Assembly: GCA_964636885.1 (NCBI GenBank)
Contig: CAZWVA010000051.1
Coordinates: 1 to 19,756 of the forward strand
Length of the DNA: 19,756 nucleotides
Origin: CAZWVA01 sp964636885
GTDB taxonomy: Bacteria; Desulfobacterota_D; UBA1144; Nemesobacterales; CSP1-2
Reading direction: 5' to 3'
Below are positions 7,520 through 15,520 of this stretch, in pieces. The translations under genes and the position numbers were made by a program. The notes beneath the pieces were generated by a model, which did no database searches, had not been told where the DNA came from, and was given only the letters and a program-made list of their open reading frames with translations. Each line of letters begins with the position of its first letter. Position 1 is the stretch's first letter.

Positions 7520-8278
7520 CTATTCGAATGAGAAAAGGTCCTTTGCGTTCTTTGTGGTCTCCTCGGCTATCCTTCCGAGAGACACCCCTCTTAGTTCCGC
7601 CAACTTCTCGGCTACATGCCTGACATAAGCAGGCTCATTCCTTTTTCCCCTAAATGGGATGGGGGTAAGGTAGGGAGAATCGGTTTCAATGAGGATCCTT
7701 TCAATCGGAACCCTTATTGCCGCTTCTCTTACGTCATCTGCGTTTTTAAATGTAACGATACCCGAAAACGAGATGTAGAATCCCATTTCTATGTATCTCT
7801 TAGCGGTTTTATAATCGCCTGTAAAGCAGTGGATAACCGCTTTTATGTGTTCTTCCCCTTCCTCTCTTAGCACCCTGATCGTATCCTCGTGCGCGTCTCG
7901 AACGTGTATAACCAGAGGGAGATCGAGCTTCTTTGCAAGTCGAATGTGCCCTCTAAAGGAATGGATCTGAACCTCGCGCGGTGAGTACATGTAGTGATAG
8001 TCGAGCCCGGTCTCACCGATCGCTACGACCCTTTTCCCCCTGCTAAGCCCCTCTATTTCTGAGAGGGCCTCCTCGCTAAAGCCCGAGGCTTCGTGCGGGT
8101 GGATACCAACCGCCGCAAAGACCGTGGGGAATTCCGACGCTATTTCAACCGATTTCTTTGAGGATATAAGATCGGATGAGGCGGTAACTATCCCTTCCAC
8201 CCCGGCTTCTTTCGCCCTCTCTATAACATCCGTCACATCCTGAAGCATCTCCAGGTGCGCATGGGTGTCAATAAGCAC
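7520..8278 (-). CDS. tatD: TatD family metal-dependent hydrolase (DNase)
   Basis: This 252-residue TIM-barrel protein keeps the metal ligands of the family: H6 and H8 in DTHAHL, E89 in GETGLDYH, H125 in VIHVRDA, H150 in VIHCFTG, and D200 in IETDSPYL. TatD/YcfH proteins are Mg-dependent 3'-5' exonucleases acting on single-stranded or damaged DNA, cytoplasmic. The start is a GTG immediately after the nrdR stop (TAGGTG), with GTGAGG about ten bases upstream inside nrdR, so the two genes are translationally linked. There is no other start nearby that would preserve the first metal ligands. YcfH-like and TatD-like subtypes are not separable by eye. Confidence 0.93.
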   Translation of the reverse strand: MLIDTHAHLEMLQDVTDVIERAKEAGVEGIVTASSDLISSKKSVEIASEFPTVFAAVGIHPHEASGFSEEALSEIEGLSRGKRVVAIGETGLDYHYMYSPREVQIHSFRGHIRLAKKLDLPLVIHVRDAHEDTIRVLREEGEEHIKAVIHCFTGDYKTAKRYIEMGFYISFSGIVTFKNADDVREAAIRVPIERILIETDSPYLTPIPFRGKRNEPAYVRHVAEKLAELRGVSLGRIAEETTKNAKDLFSFE

Positions 8279-8824
8279 CTATTCCTCACCCTCGCTTTTA
8301 ATGAGCTCTAGCGGAAGCCTTGTGCCGTGTCCACCTTCGGTTCTCTCGGTCGGTCTTTGGGATTCTTTCTGCTTGTCCTTTAGGAGCTCCTTTAGCTCTT
8401 CCATGAATTGGTTTATGTCCTTAAATGACCTGTAGACCGATGCGAATCTCACGTAGGCAACTTCGTCGAGATCGTAGAGCTTCTTGATTACCCTTTCTCC
8501 TATCTCCGGGCTTTCTACCTCCCTTACCCCTCTTTCCTGGAGTTCCCTTTCGAATTCAGAGACGAAGTCCTCTATGACCTTTACGCTTATGGGCCTCTTC
8601 TCGCAGGCCTTGAGCATGCCCTTTATTATCTTGTTCCTGTCAAAGGGCTCTCTTCTTCCGTCCTTCTTTACCACGAGTAGGTCCACTTCCTCCACGCGCT
8701 CGTATGTGGTAAAGCGCCTTTTGCAATCGAGGCATTCCCTGCGTCTTCTTATGGCCAGGCCGTCTTTGCCGAGACGCGAATCAATGACCCTGTTTTTTAA
8801 ACTGCCACAGAAGGTACACTTCAT
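8279..8824 (-). CDS. nrdR: Transcriptional repressor NrdR
   Basis: This is a 181-residue regulator of ribonucleotide reductase genes. The zinc ribbon is complete with C3, C6, C31 and C34 (MKCTFCG and ECLDCKRRFTTYER), and an ATP-cone domain occupies about residues 47-137 (VVKKDGRREPFDRNKI, then VASVYRSF-type end). In the family ATP or dATP binding to the cone sets oligomeric state and DNA binding. The protein is about 25 residues longer than the usual 150-160: the C-terminal tail is charged and proline-containing (KDKQKESQRPTERTEGG) and probably disordered. The ATG directly follows the glyA stop (TAAATG). No ribonucleotide reductase gene lies in this window, so its targets are elsewhere. Confidence 0.96.
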   Translation of the reverse strand: MKCTFCGSLKNRVIDSRLGKDGLAIRRRRECLDCKRRFTTYERVEEVDLLVVKKDGRREPFDRNKIIKGMLKACEKRPISVKVIEDFVSEFERELQERGVREVESPEIGERVIKKLYDLDEVAYVRFASVYRSFKDINQFMEELKELLKDKQKESQRPTERTEGGHGTRLPLELIKSEGEE

Positions 8825-10072
8825 TTAGTTTAGCCTGTGTCTATAGATTGGGAATCTGCCACAGAGTTCCCTCACCTCTTCTCTTATCCTCGAAAGGATC
8901 TTCTCGTCGCCGACGTTGTTTAGGGCTTCGTATATGAACCCGGCTATCTTTTCGATCTCACCCTCCTTCATCCCCCTCGTGGTAACGGCTGGTGTCCCGA
9001 TTCTTATTCCGCTTGCCACTGCAGGGGGTCTTGGATCGAAGGGAATAGCGTTTTTATTTACGGTAATTCCGGCCTTCTCCAGGGTTTCCTCGGCCATCTT
9101 TCCCGTAATTTCCGTATCCCTTAGGTCTATAAGAACGAGATGGGTATCCGTACCACCTGAGACGAGTTTAAACCCCCTTTCTTTAAGGCACTCGCCAAGG
9201 GTCTTTGCGTTCCTAACGGTCTGGTTTTGGTATTCGATGAATTCCGGTTGAAGGGCCTCATAAAACGCCACGGCCTTGGCCGCTATTACGTGCATGAGTG
9301 GGCCTCCCTGGGTTCCGGGGAAAACCTTACTGTTTACCACCCTTTCGTAATCCTTCTTCATCATGACCATGCCGCCTCTTGGCCCACGGAGCGTTTTGTG
9401 TGTGGTTGTGGTTACAAACTCGCAGTATGGAATGGGGTTTGGGTAAAGTCCGGCTACTACCAAGCCCGCAGGGTGTGCGATATCGGCCATGAGAAGCGCC
9501 CCGCACTCATCGGCTATGTCACGGAACCTCTTAAAGTCTATCTTTCTCGGATAGGCGCTCCATCCGACCACTATGAGCTTCGGACGGTGCTTGAGGGCAA
9601 GCTCCCTTACCTCCTCGTAGTCTATGAGGTTATCGTCCTCCCTCACCCCGTAGGAAACCACATTGTAGAGGGTTCCAGAGAAATTCACTGGACTTCCGTG
9701 CGTAAGATGTCCGCCGTGGGCGAGGTTCATCCCGAGAATCGTGTCTCCGGGCTTTAGTGCGGCGAAGTAAACCGCCATGTTTGCCTGTGCACCTGAATGG
9801 GGCTGGACGTTTACCGCATCCGCACCGAAGAGCCTCTTTGCCCTCTCGATTGCCAGGGATTCGGCGATGTCCACAAACTCGCATCCACCGTAGTACCTCT
9901 TTCCTGGGAGGCCTTCTGCGTATTTATTTGTAAGCACAGAGCCCAGTGCCTCAAGCACCGCATCGCTCACGTAGTTCTCAGATGCTATGAGTTCGAGCTT
10001 CCATTCCTGACGTTCGGTCTCTAGCCTTATCGCTTTCGCTATTTCAGGGTCAACCCTTTCGAGATTACTCAT
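8825..10072 (-). CDS. glyA: Serine hydroxymethyltransferase
   Basis: This 415-residue PLP enzyme interconverts serine and glycine while charging tetrahydrofolate with a one-carbon unit. The PLP lysine is K226 in TTTTHKTLRGPRGG, and D197 and H200 (MADIAH) contact the cofactor. ASENYVS (30-36) and the NKYAEGLPGKRYYGGCE region are also typical. A very good ribosome binding site (GGAGG, 8 bases from the ATG) fixes the start. It is the first gene of the glyA-nrdR-tatD-pdxA block, which has gaps of zero to 28 bases. Length and motifs are standard for bacteria. Confidence 0.98.
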   Translation of the reverse strand: MSNLERVDPEIAKAIRLETERQEWKLELIASENYVSDAVLEALGSVLTNKYAEGLPGKRYYGGCEFVDIAESLAIERAKRLFGADAVNVQPHSGAQANMAVYFAALKPGDTILGMNLAHGGHLTHGSPVNFSGTLYNVVSYGVREDDNLIDYEEVRELALKHRPKLIVVGWSAYPRKIDFKRFRDIADECGALLMADIAHPAGLVVAGLYPNPIPYCEFVTTTTHKTLRGPRGGMVMMKKDYERVVNSKVFPGTQGGPLMHVIAAKAVAFYEALQPEFIEYQNQTVRNAKTLGECLKERGFKLVSGGTDTHLVLIDLRDTEITGKMAEETLEKAGITVNKNAIPFDPRPPAVASGIRIGTPAVTTRGMKEGEIEKIAGFIYEALNNVGDEKILSRIREEVRELCGRFPIYRHRLN

Positions 10073-10092
10073 AAAAAGACCTCCATAAATTC

Positions 10093-10117
10093 AAAAAAGC
10101 GTATCTAAATTTAACGC
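10093..10117 (-). terminator. Weak candidate terminator after the sulfatase-like gene
   Basis: On the minus strand GCGT, an 11-base loop and ACGC are followed at once by six T residues, in the 72-base gap between the sulfatase-like gene and glyA. The stem is only four base pairs, so termination would be inefficient at best. It is the only hairpin plus T-run in this gap. Confidence 0.25.
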
Positions 10118-10144
10118 AATTGGCAAGCAACGACGACCAGGAGA

Positions 10145-12220
10145 CTACTGTATGTAGCCCAAGGCCTTCAGGTTCTTTTTCGTTTCCTCATCGAATCTAG
10201 TCCCTTTTGGGCTACTTATATTATTACCGTTCCTTACCTCTTTTGCCACTCGATCGTATTCTCTTAGTATGGTTCTTGCCCTCTCGACCTTATCTGGAGA
10301 CGAGTCCGAGATGGAGACCCTCTCCTCCGGATCACGGGTTAGATCGTAGAGTTCCTCCTTTCCTGTCACAAGGGAGCGTATGTATTTTAGACCGTGAAAA
10401 ACAACGGATTCCCTGTCTTCGTAGTATAGTAAGCCGGTACTCATTATCGGTTTCTCACCGAAGTCATTGGGGTTTTTCCCCCATAACGGAGAAAGAGAAG
10501 CGGCGGAAAAATAATCGCCCCTGTGTTCTATTCCACAGAGATCTAAAACCGTGGGTGTTATACTTAGGGTTGATACGGCTTTATTTATCTCCATATAAGA
10601 ATTGGACATGGGGGGCTTTATTATAAGTGGAACCCGAAGCACCTCGTTATATAGAGAGTGCCCGTGTTCGTAGCCACCGTGCTCCCAGAACTCCTCTCCG
10701 TGGTCGCTCGTAAAGATAATAAGTGAGCTATCATACAGGCCTAGCCTTTTTAGGGTATCTAGTAGCCTTCCTATATTCTCATCCACATAACGAACCTCAC
10801 CGTGGTAGAGCCCTTCTATCCACCTTCTTTCGGCTAATGAAGGGGTGAAATTCCCGCCTCGGATCTGCCAGGGTTCGGAAAAGCTCGTCCCAATAGCGGG
10901 GGGTGGTTCCCCTTTCGGGAGGAAATCGGCAGGTGGAGAGTATGGGATGTGTGGGTCATAGTAATGTATCCATAAGAAGAAATCCCTCTCATGGTTCGAC
11001 TCAAGCCACCTTATGGCCAGCTCCGTTATATCGCTGGTCGATGCGTCAGACATGAATTCGTTGGGAAGGATCCATCTAAGGAGTTTTACCCCCAGGGAGT
11101 TGCCGATGGGGTATCTGGGGAAAAAATCGTACTCAAGAAAGCCCTGAGATACGTTGGATTGCGGGCTAAGAAACCCGTTTGATACAATCGCGGCTGTAAA
11201 GTACCCAGCATCCCGCATGCGTTCGGCCAAGGTCAGGAGGTTATTTGGGAGTTGAGAGTTCATTCTTGTCGCCAGATGGATAGAAGGGGAAAGGCCAGTC
11301 ATAATCGAGCTTATAGAGGGTAACGTCCAGGGAGCTGGGGATATTGCGTTTTTAAATAGGATACCGTCCCTAGCCAGCCGGTCTATGTGAGGGGTGGATA
11401 CGCTTTTGGAATCGTAGCAGGAAAGGGCGTCTATTCTTAGGGTGTCCACGGTGAGAAGGATTACGTTCCTAATCCGATTATCCGTTTGCTTAACCTCAAG
11501 TGGCGAGTTTTTGTGATCCCTAGTAAGTGGGGTAAGGGGGCTCAGAATGACGATCACAGTGAAAAAAAACAGTAGTTTCAGAACACTGATCTTTTGATCT
11601 ATAAAGCGGAATAGCCCTATTGTGGATAGAACTATAAGGGCCCCCACGATTGTAACGAGAAAGGACGGTATGCGGTGGAAAAAGGAGTCAACCCTATATG
11701 TGTAGAACCAAAAGAATAAAGCTATCTCTGCAATCACGAAGGGAATCGAGAGCATAAAGACGGAGGCTGTTTTTTTATATTGGGGGGTGTTAGTAACGAC
11801 CTTTGTGGTAAAGTAGGCTCCTATCGAAACCAAAAGGGAGATTAAGAGCGCTATATACAATTTGAATGAATCGGTCTGAGAGAGCGGGGAATAGATGAGA
11901 CCGTTTAATGAGACCAGGGTAAGGGCGGTTCCTAAGAAGGATGAGAATGAGACGGCAAGAGGAATCGCTTCGAGTTTAAATAGGCTTCCTATATGCCTAG
12001 CGAGAAGGAACCACAATACGATGTAGATTAGAAACACGAAAACGGAAGTGGCCGTAAGAGGCGGTAGCACCGCCGAAAACGAGGACAATCCAGACGGGCC
12101 GGATGAGACGTTGATTGTAACGTCAAGAAGGCCGGTAACAAGGCCTAGAACCAGAGCTATGACGCAAACCTCCCTAGCTCTATAGTAGTCACACAGTAGT
12201 TTGGTTATCCGGTTCTTCAT
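10145..12220 (-). CDS. Membrane-anchored sulfatase-like hydrolase (alkaline phosphatase superfamily) with Thr in place of the formylglycine Cys
   Basis: This 691-residue protein has two halves. Residues 1-230 hold about six to seven transmembrane helices, beginning near residue 19. Residues 250-691 form a sulfatase/phosphatase domain. It opens with VILLTVDTLRIDALSCY (D259 as a likely metal ligand), has HIDRLARDG, and a second metal site at D506-H507 in SDHGEEFWEHGGYEHG. The nucleophile region reads PWTLPSISSIMTGL. Aligned with the CxPSR sulfatase motif this puts Thr299 at the nucleophile position and Ile in place of Arg, so no formylglycine can form. Threonine nucleophiles occur in LtaS and EptA-type phosphotransferases, so phospho- or phosphoglycerol/phosphoethanolamine transfer outside the inner membrane is an alternative to sulphate ester hydrolysis. 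No ribosome binding site precedes the ATG. Substrate unknown. Confidence 0.88.
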   Translation of the reverse strand: MKNRITKLLCDYYRAREVCVIALVLGLVTGLLDVTINVSSGPSGLSSFSAVLPPLTATSVFVFLIYIVLWFLLARHIGSLFKLEAIPLAVSFSSFLGTALTLVSLNGLIYSPLSQTDSFKLYIALLISLLVSIGAYFTTKVVTNTPQYKKTASVFMLSIPFVIAEIALFFWFYTYRVDSFFHRIPSFLVTIVGALIVLSTIGLFRFIDQKISVLKLLFFFTVIVILSPLTPLTRDHKNSPLEVKQTDNRIRNVILLTVDTLRIDALSCYDSKSVSTPHIDRLARDGILFKNAISPAPWTLPSISSIMTGLSPSIHLATRMNSQLPNNLLTLAERMRDAGYFTAAIVSNGFLSPQSNVSQGFLEYDFFPRYPIGNSLGVKLLRWILPNEFMSDASTSDITELAIRWLESNHERDFFLWIHYYDPHIPYSPPADFLPKGEPPPAIGTSFSEPWQIRGGNFTPSLAERRWIEGLYHGEVRYVDENIGRLLDTLKRLGLYDSSLIIFTSDHGEEFWEHGGYEHGHSLYNEVLRVPLIIKPPMSNSYMEINKAVSTLSITPTVLDLCGIEHRGDYFSAASLSPLWGKNPNDFGEKPIMSTGLLYYEDRESVVFHGLKYIRSLVTGKEELYDLTRDPEERVSISDSSPDKVERARTILREYDRVAKEVRNGNNISSPKGTRFDEETKKNLKALGYIQ

Positions 12221-12301
12221 AAGTCTATTACTTTAACCCAATAATCGGCCAATTGCCACCCAATCTCATTTTAACGTACCGTGGATGGCACTATAACGGT
12301 C

Positions 12302-12330
12302 TTTAAAATCGGGTACTTTCAAGGTATTAT
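12302..12330 (+). promoter_or_regulatory. Candidate promoter for the DUF4398/OmpA gene pair
   Basis: TTTAAA (12302-12307, 4/6 match to TTGACA), 17 bases, then TATTAT (12325-12330, 5/6 match to TATAAT). The leader would be about 70 bases and includes an inverted repeat CTCTC-N9-GAGAG near 12372-12390. The remainder of the divergent gap 12221-12406 shows no gene. No clear promoter was seen for the sulfatase-like gene on the other strand. Confidence 0.35.
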
Positions 12331-12406
12331 AAGAGATGCCGGTTATCGATAGGGTAGTTCCTTGGGGATTCCTCTCTGATTCAACGAGAGATCCACTGGT
12401 TTAAAG

Positions 12407-12823
12407 ATGAAGGGCTTCATTTTCACGTTTTTGGTACTCGTTTTTGTGGGGGCTTATTCGGGAAACGCCAAAGATGACAAAAACGCCATAACCCAAATTC
12501 AGGTCTTAGAAGGCAGGCTTCTCGGTATCAAGAACGAGTCCGCCTATATTCCGGTAGAGGAATTGGAGAAGGCCTCTCGGTGGATAGAGGATGCAAAGGG
12601 GACTTTAGATGAGGGGGAACCCACTAACCCTAATGCTGATCTCCTTCTTAAGAAGGCCTCTTATCAGATAGGGTTTTTAGAGGCCCTTCTTGAGGAATCA
12701 AAGGCAAAGAAGAAGGTAGACGATATGAGAGAACTACTCCAAAGGATTAAGACCCAGATTGAGGAGATACAGACCACGAATGCGCGAGTCAAAGAGGAGA
12801 TTAGCAAATTAGAGCAAAAATGA
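12407..12823 (+). CDS. Exported helical/coiled-coil protein of unknown function
   Basis: This 138-residue protein begins with a signal peptide (MKGFIFTFLVLVFVGAYSGNA, cleavage near residue 21). The rest is predicted almost wholly helical. A first part (about 28-100) contains heptad-like patterns (LEELEKASRWIEDAKGTL-type), and the last 40 residues form a charged coiled coil (ELLQRIKTQIEEIQTT..VKEEISKLE). It resembles the helical repeats of the next protein and of DUF4398-type envelope proteins, though I cannot assign it to a family. No strong ribosome binding site is visible. The stop overlaps the start of the OmpA-family gene by four bases (ATGA), so the two are a coupled pair and probably act together in the periplasm. 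Confidence 0.8.
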   Translation: MKGFIFTFLVLVFVGAYSGNAKDDKNAITQIQVLEGRLLGIKNESAYIPVEELEKASRWIEDAKGTLDEGEPTNPNADLLLKKASYQIGFLEALLEESKAKKKVDDMRELLQRIKTQIEEIQTTNARVKEEISKLEQK

Positions 12824-13875
12824 GGGGGCTTATAGTTCTTATCCTTGCTTTTACGCTGTCCTGCGTTTCGAAGGCCCTTCCTCCCACACAGGAGATGGCA
12901 ATGACCTATGCCCTTATTGAGGATGCAAGAATAGGGGGTGGCGACGTGTACGCTCCACATATGATGAAGGAGGCAAGGTCTCTATACGACGAGGCTGAAA
13001 GGGAGTACGCGGCCGGAAACCACGAAAGGGCGGAGGAACTCCGTCAGATCTCTGAGATAAGGGCAAAAACGGTGATTTCCATGGGCAGAAAAAGGCTCTA
13101 CGAGGACGAGATCCAAACGCTACAGTCGGAGATAGACGAGGCGAATTCCGTAAAGAGGGCCAGCGAGAATGAACTAAGGGAGAACGTCCTTAGGCTCGAG
13201 CAGATCAAGGATAGAATCGCCGTTTCTCAGGATGTCATGTACTCGAAGGCGCTCGATTCGCTTGAGAGGGCGGAAGAGAAGATAGAGGCCGCCAAAGGGG
13301 TATCTGCAGAGGATTTTAGTCCGCAACTCTTTAGCGAGGCAAACCAGGCCTATAAGGCCGCTCAGGATAGCTTGAACCTGGGGCAGAGCGAGGCGTCGCT
13401 TAAGCTCTCTGAGAAGGCGATTTCCCTTGCCGAAAGGGCTTATGATGAGTCGAAAAAGAGATACGATCTGAGAAGCAAGGTCGTGGAAAGGCTGTCTTCT
13501 ATATACGGGGGTCAGGTGGAACCTGTAAGAGGCGGGGTAAAGGTCGTTTTTAGAGGGCTTTTTGCCCCTTCCGGGACGGGTATCCTCTTTGACGCCTATC
13601 CCTCACTCGATGCCCTTGCTAGTATCCTCTCCGAATACCCGCATTTTCCTATTTCTATAGAGGCCTATACGAATGACCAGAGGTCTGAGGAGGAGAACCT
13701 AAGGCTATCCCAGAGGCGGGCGGAAACGGCTAGGAACTATCTGATCTCTAAGGGTCTTCAGCCGGAAAGGTTTAAAAGGGTGGAAGGGCTCGGTCTTGAT
13801 AAATCCCTAGGTAGTGGGGTCGAGGATCGCCGTATAGAGTTTATAGTGAGTCTTCTTGAGTCGGATAATACCTAG
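12820..13875 (+). CDS. OmpA-family envelope protein with two DUF4398-like helical repeats
   Basis: This 351-residue protein has a hydrophobic leader ending in TLSC at residues 12-15. That resembles a lipobox with Thr at -3, so lipid attachment at C15 is possible but not certain. Two helical modules follow with the same layout: about residues 27-85 (ALIEDARIGGGDVYAPHMM, EARSLYDEAE) and 147-212 (SLERAEEKIEAAK, AEDFSPQLFSEANQAYKAAQ). Each has an 'AP/SP..L..A...Y..A...' pattern of DUF4398. A coiled coil lies between them (90-140). Residues 240-345 form an OmpA C-terminal domain. In it, the usual HTD that contacts diaminopimelate reads YTN (283-285) followed by D286; the later LSQRRA and DRRIE are retained. 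Likely role: linking the outer membrane to peptidoglycan. The gene is coupled to the preceding helical protein. Confidence 0.87.
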   Translation: MRGLIVLILAFTLSCVSKALPPTQEMAMTYALIEDARIGGGDVYAPHMMKEARSLYDEAEREYAAGNHERAEELRQISEIRAKTVISMGRKRLYEDEIQTLQSEIDEANSVKRASENELRENVLRLEQIKDRIAVSQDVMYSKALDSLERAEEKIEAAKGVSAEDFSPQLFSEANQAYKAAQDSLNLGQSEASLKLSEKAISLAERAYDESKKRYDLRSKVVERLSSIYGGQVEPVRGGVKVVFRGLFAPSGTGILFDAYPSLDALASILSEYPHFPISIEAYTNDQRSEEENLRLSQRRAETARNYLISKGLQPERFKRVEGLGLDKSLGSGVEDRRIEFIVSLLESDNT

Positions 13876-13889
13876 GCATTTGAGGAACA

Positions 13890-14282
13890 CTAGGAGGAGG
13901 GTTGGGATCTGGAATCCACCTCATCGTAGTAGATTTCTACGTCTTTTGATACTACCCTTTGCGGGTCTGATTTTACGGATATACTGAAAAAAGCCCTCTC
14001 CAAAGGGTTGAGCACACGGTTGGGGTCTTCCCCCAGAACGGATGAGGACGTTGCCTCTAGTAGCTTTCCCTCCTCGTCTCTAAGCATTATAACCACGTAG
14101 ACGTTCCGTACCGGTCTATCTCCAGAATTTACTACGGCGCCATTAAATTCAAGATTGCCATCTCTATTTATACTCTCAAGAATAGGGCCATCCAGTACAA
14201 CCGTTCCATTCTCATCGGGACCGGCGCATGACCAGAAGAATAAAACCATAAGGGTGATTAGTAAAGCAAGGGGTCTTTTCAT
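13890..14282 (-). CDS. Putative lipoprotein with FxLYD-like beta domain
   Basis: This 130-residue protein starts with a lipoprotein-like signal (MKR, hydrophobic run, WSC at 17-19), so C19 is the probable lipidated residue. The mature part has the order 'LEFNGAVVNSGDRPVRNVYVVIMLRDEEGKLL....LNPLERAFFSISV', which matches the FxLYD-type immunoglobulin-like fold: a strand with 'G.V.N.G...V..V.V...L.D..G..L' and a final 'L.PGE...F.I' motif. Such domains are found in envelope proteins with no fixed function. The ATG overlaps the stop of the upstream membrane-protein gene (ATGA), so it is translated with it. Its stop is 14 bp from the convergent OmpA-family gene. Role unknown; it may be a partner of the membrane sensor. 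Confidence 0.78.
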   Translation of the reverse strand: MKRPLALLITLMVLFFWSCAGPDENGTVVLDGPILESINRDGNLEFNGAVVNSGDRPVRNVYVVIMLRDEEGKLLEATSSSVLGEDPNRVLNPLERAFFSISVKSDPQRVVSKDVEIYYDEVDSRSQPSS

Positions 14283-15034
14283 TTCTTTCTCTTTTCTACG
14301 AGTTCAGAGATCGAAATCACCTTTTTGATATCCGAGGCCTGTTTCTTATTCGGTTCTACCTCGCCTTCATGGTCTTGGATTATATCCCCTAGTACCTTAT
14401 GCATTATCTTAAGTGCGCCTATGGAGTGTTCCTTAAGGTACCCCTTTTCGAATACCACCTCTTTCTTTCTCCTTAGAAGGAGATAGAAGATAAAGGCCTG
14501 GTTGTTAAAGACCACGAGCATTGCAGCATACAAGAGGAAGTTATCGGCAATTACCTGCTTGGCTATGGTCTTTGTATCAGAGTCGATCTTAACGATGCCA
14601 AATGGCTCCGTTTTATCCTGTATGCTGAAAGGAACCGAGACCGAGATTATACCGTTATGCTTTTTTACGGCGTATCCTCCTTCTGGATAAAAATCCTGCA
14701 TGAAATAGCCAGACGCCCTTCCGCTTTCCACGTCTCTTTTGAAAACGACGCTGAAGAACTTGGGGGCTATTTCAAATGTGTTAAATAGCTTTTTGCGTCC
14801 CAATCTTTCGTCAAGAAACATGAAGAACTCATCGCTTGTCTTCTCCTCCCCTAGGTTTGAGAAGAAGCTGCTGGCCTGGTCTCCTATGGTCTCGGCAATG
14901 GCCTTTGTCTTATTTACGAGATCCGTCTTTGCCTTATCGAACTGGAAGAGAAACACCAGTCCTACAAGAGCAAGGATACAAAGCTCTACTCCAAGAGCGG
15001 TGGCTATGGTTGATAGTCTGTTGCTTAAGCGCAT
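14279..15034 (-). CDS. Two-helix membrane protein with Cache-like extracytoplasmic domain and short cytoplasmic tail
   Basis: This 251-residue protein has helix 1 at about residues 13-31 and helix 2 at about 166-188. The outside segment of about 130 residues includes 'FFMFLDERLG', 'KFFSVVFKRD' and a final 'NGIISVSVPF..DKTEPFGIVKI', resembling the strand order of single Cache sensor domains, which bind small ligands. The cytoplasmic tail of about 60 residues (RRKKEVVFEKGYL..) ends in a basic stretch and has no kinase, GGDEF or methyl-accepting domain, so it is a receptor without a recognised output. The start overlaps the upstream XRE regulator gene by 10 bases, and the stop overlaps the lipoprotein gene by four. 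It could pass a signal to the XRE regulator by direct contact. That is an inference from the gene order. Confidence 0.75.
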   Translation of the reverse strand: MRLSNRLSTIATALGVELCILALVGLVFLFQFDKAKTDLVNKTKAIAETIGDQASSFFSNLGEEKTSDEFFMFLDERLGRKKLFNTFEIAPKFFSVVFKRDVESGRASGYFMQDFYPEGGYAVKKHNGIISVSVPFSIQDKTEPFGIVKIDSDTKTIAKQVIADNFLLYAAMLVVFNNQAFIFYLLLRRKKEVVFEKGYLKEHSIGALKIMHKVLGDIIQDHEGEVEPNKKQASDIKKVISISELVEKRKK

Positions 15035-15438
15035 TTCATAAACTCTTCAAGGATCTCCTGAATCCCTTCATCCTGTGAACGTCTAAGAAGCATGTAGATC
15101 ATCCCACCGAAGTCGCGCCTCATGTCCTCATCTAGGCTTCTATAGAGCTTTATAAGCATCCTCTCCACTTCGGTGAGGACCTCACGATCCTCCTCGTATA
15201 TTCCCTCTCTCTCCATAAACCTTTTAAGTCTTTCTTTCCTGGCAACGTTCCATAGTTCGTCTATTGGTACCCCTAAAACCTCAGCTATCTGTTGACACCT
15301 CTCCATGGATGGGGCATCGACCTTTCCCGTCTCAAGCTGGTGTATAAATACACTTGAAACACCAAGCGCGCGAGCCAGGTCCTCTTGCGTTATGTTCTTT
15401 TGCTTCCTCTTGTTTTTAAGGTAATCACCGAATCTCAT
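15025..15438 (-). CDS. XRE-family helix-turn-helix transcriptional regulator
   Basis: This 137-residue cytoplasmic protein has an N-terminal HTH of the Cro/C1 type (about residues 4-60): LKNKRKQKNITQEDLARALG, VSSVFIHQLETGKVDAPS, then the closing helix to VPIDELW. The C-terminal 75 residues are helical and charged (ERLKRFMEREGIYEEDREV, RSLDEDMRRDFGGMIYMLL) and could serve as an oligomerisation or signal-receiving domain; I do not recognise this part. A strong ribosome binding site (GGAGG, 8 bases before the ATG) fixes the start. A sigma70-type promoter and a perfect palindrome lie 60-80 bases upstream, which suggests autoregulation. It is first in an overlapping three-gene unit with the Cache-like membrane protein and the lipoprotein. 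Confidence 0.9.
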   Translation of the reverse strand: MRFGDYLKNKRKQKNITQEDLARALGVSSVFIHQLETGKVDAPSMERCQQIAEVLGVPIDELWNVARKERLKRFMEREGIYEEDREVLTEVERMLIKLYRSLDEDMRRDFGGMIYMLLRRSQDEGIQEILEEFMKCA

Positions 15439-15497
15439 TTTTCTACCTCCAGAAAGACCAAGGTTTACAAATTACGCTCAGAGAAAAGTAACTTAAA

Positions 15498-15520
15498 TTT
15501 TATACTAACCGTGTATAAAA
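15498..15520. promoter_or_regulatory. Perfect palindrome, probable operator of the XRE regulator
   Basis: TTTTATAC (15498-15505), seven bases (TAACCGT), then GTATAAAA (15513-15520). The two arms are perfect 8-base inverted copies. Dimeric XRE regulators typically bind such sites. The position over the -10 box of the adjacent XRE gene, and between it and the divergent mini-protein ORF, makes it a good candidate for control of one or both. Confidence 0.55.

Noticed and set aside
9227..9757. Long plus-strand frame opposite glyA (176 codons)
   Set aside because: Shadow of glyA; the opposite strand encodes an unmistakable PLP enzyme and this frame has no recognisable features.
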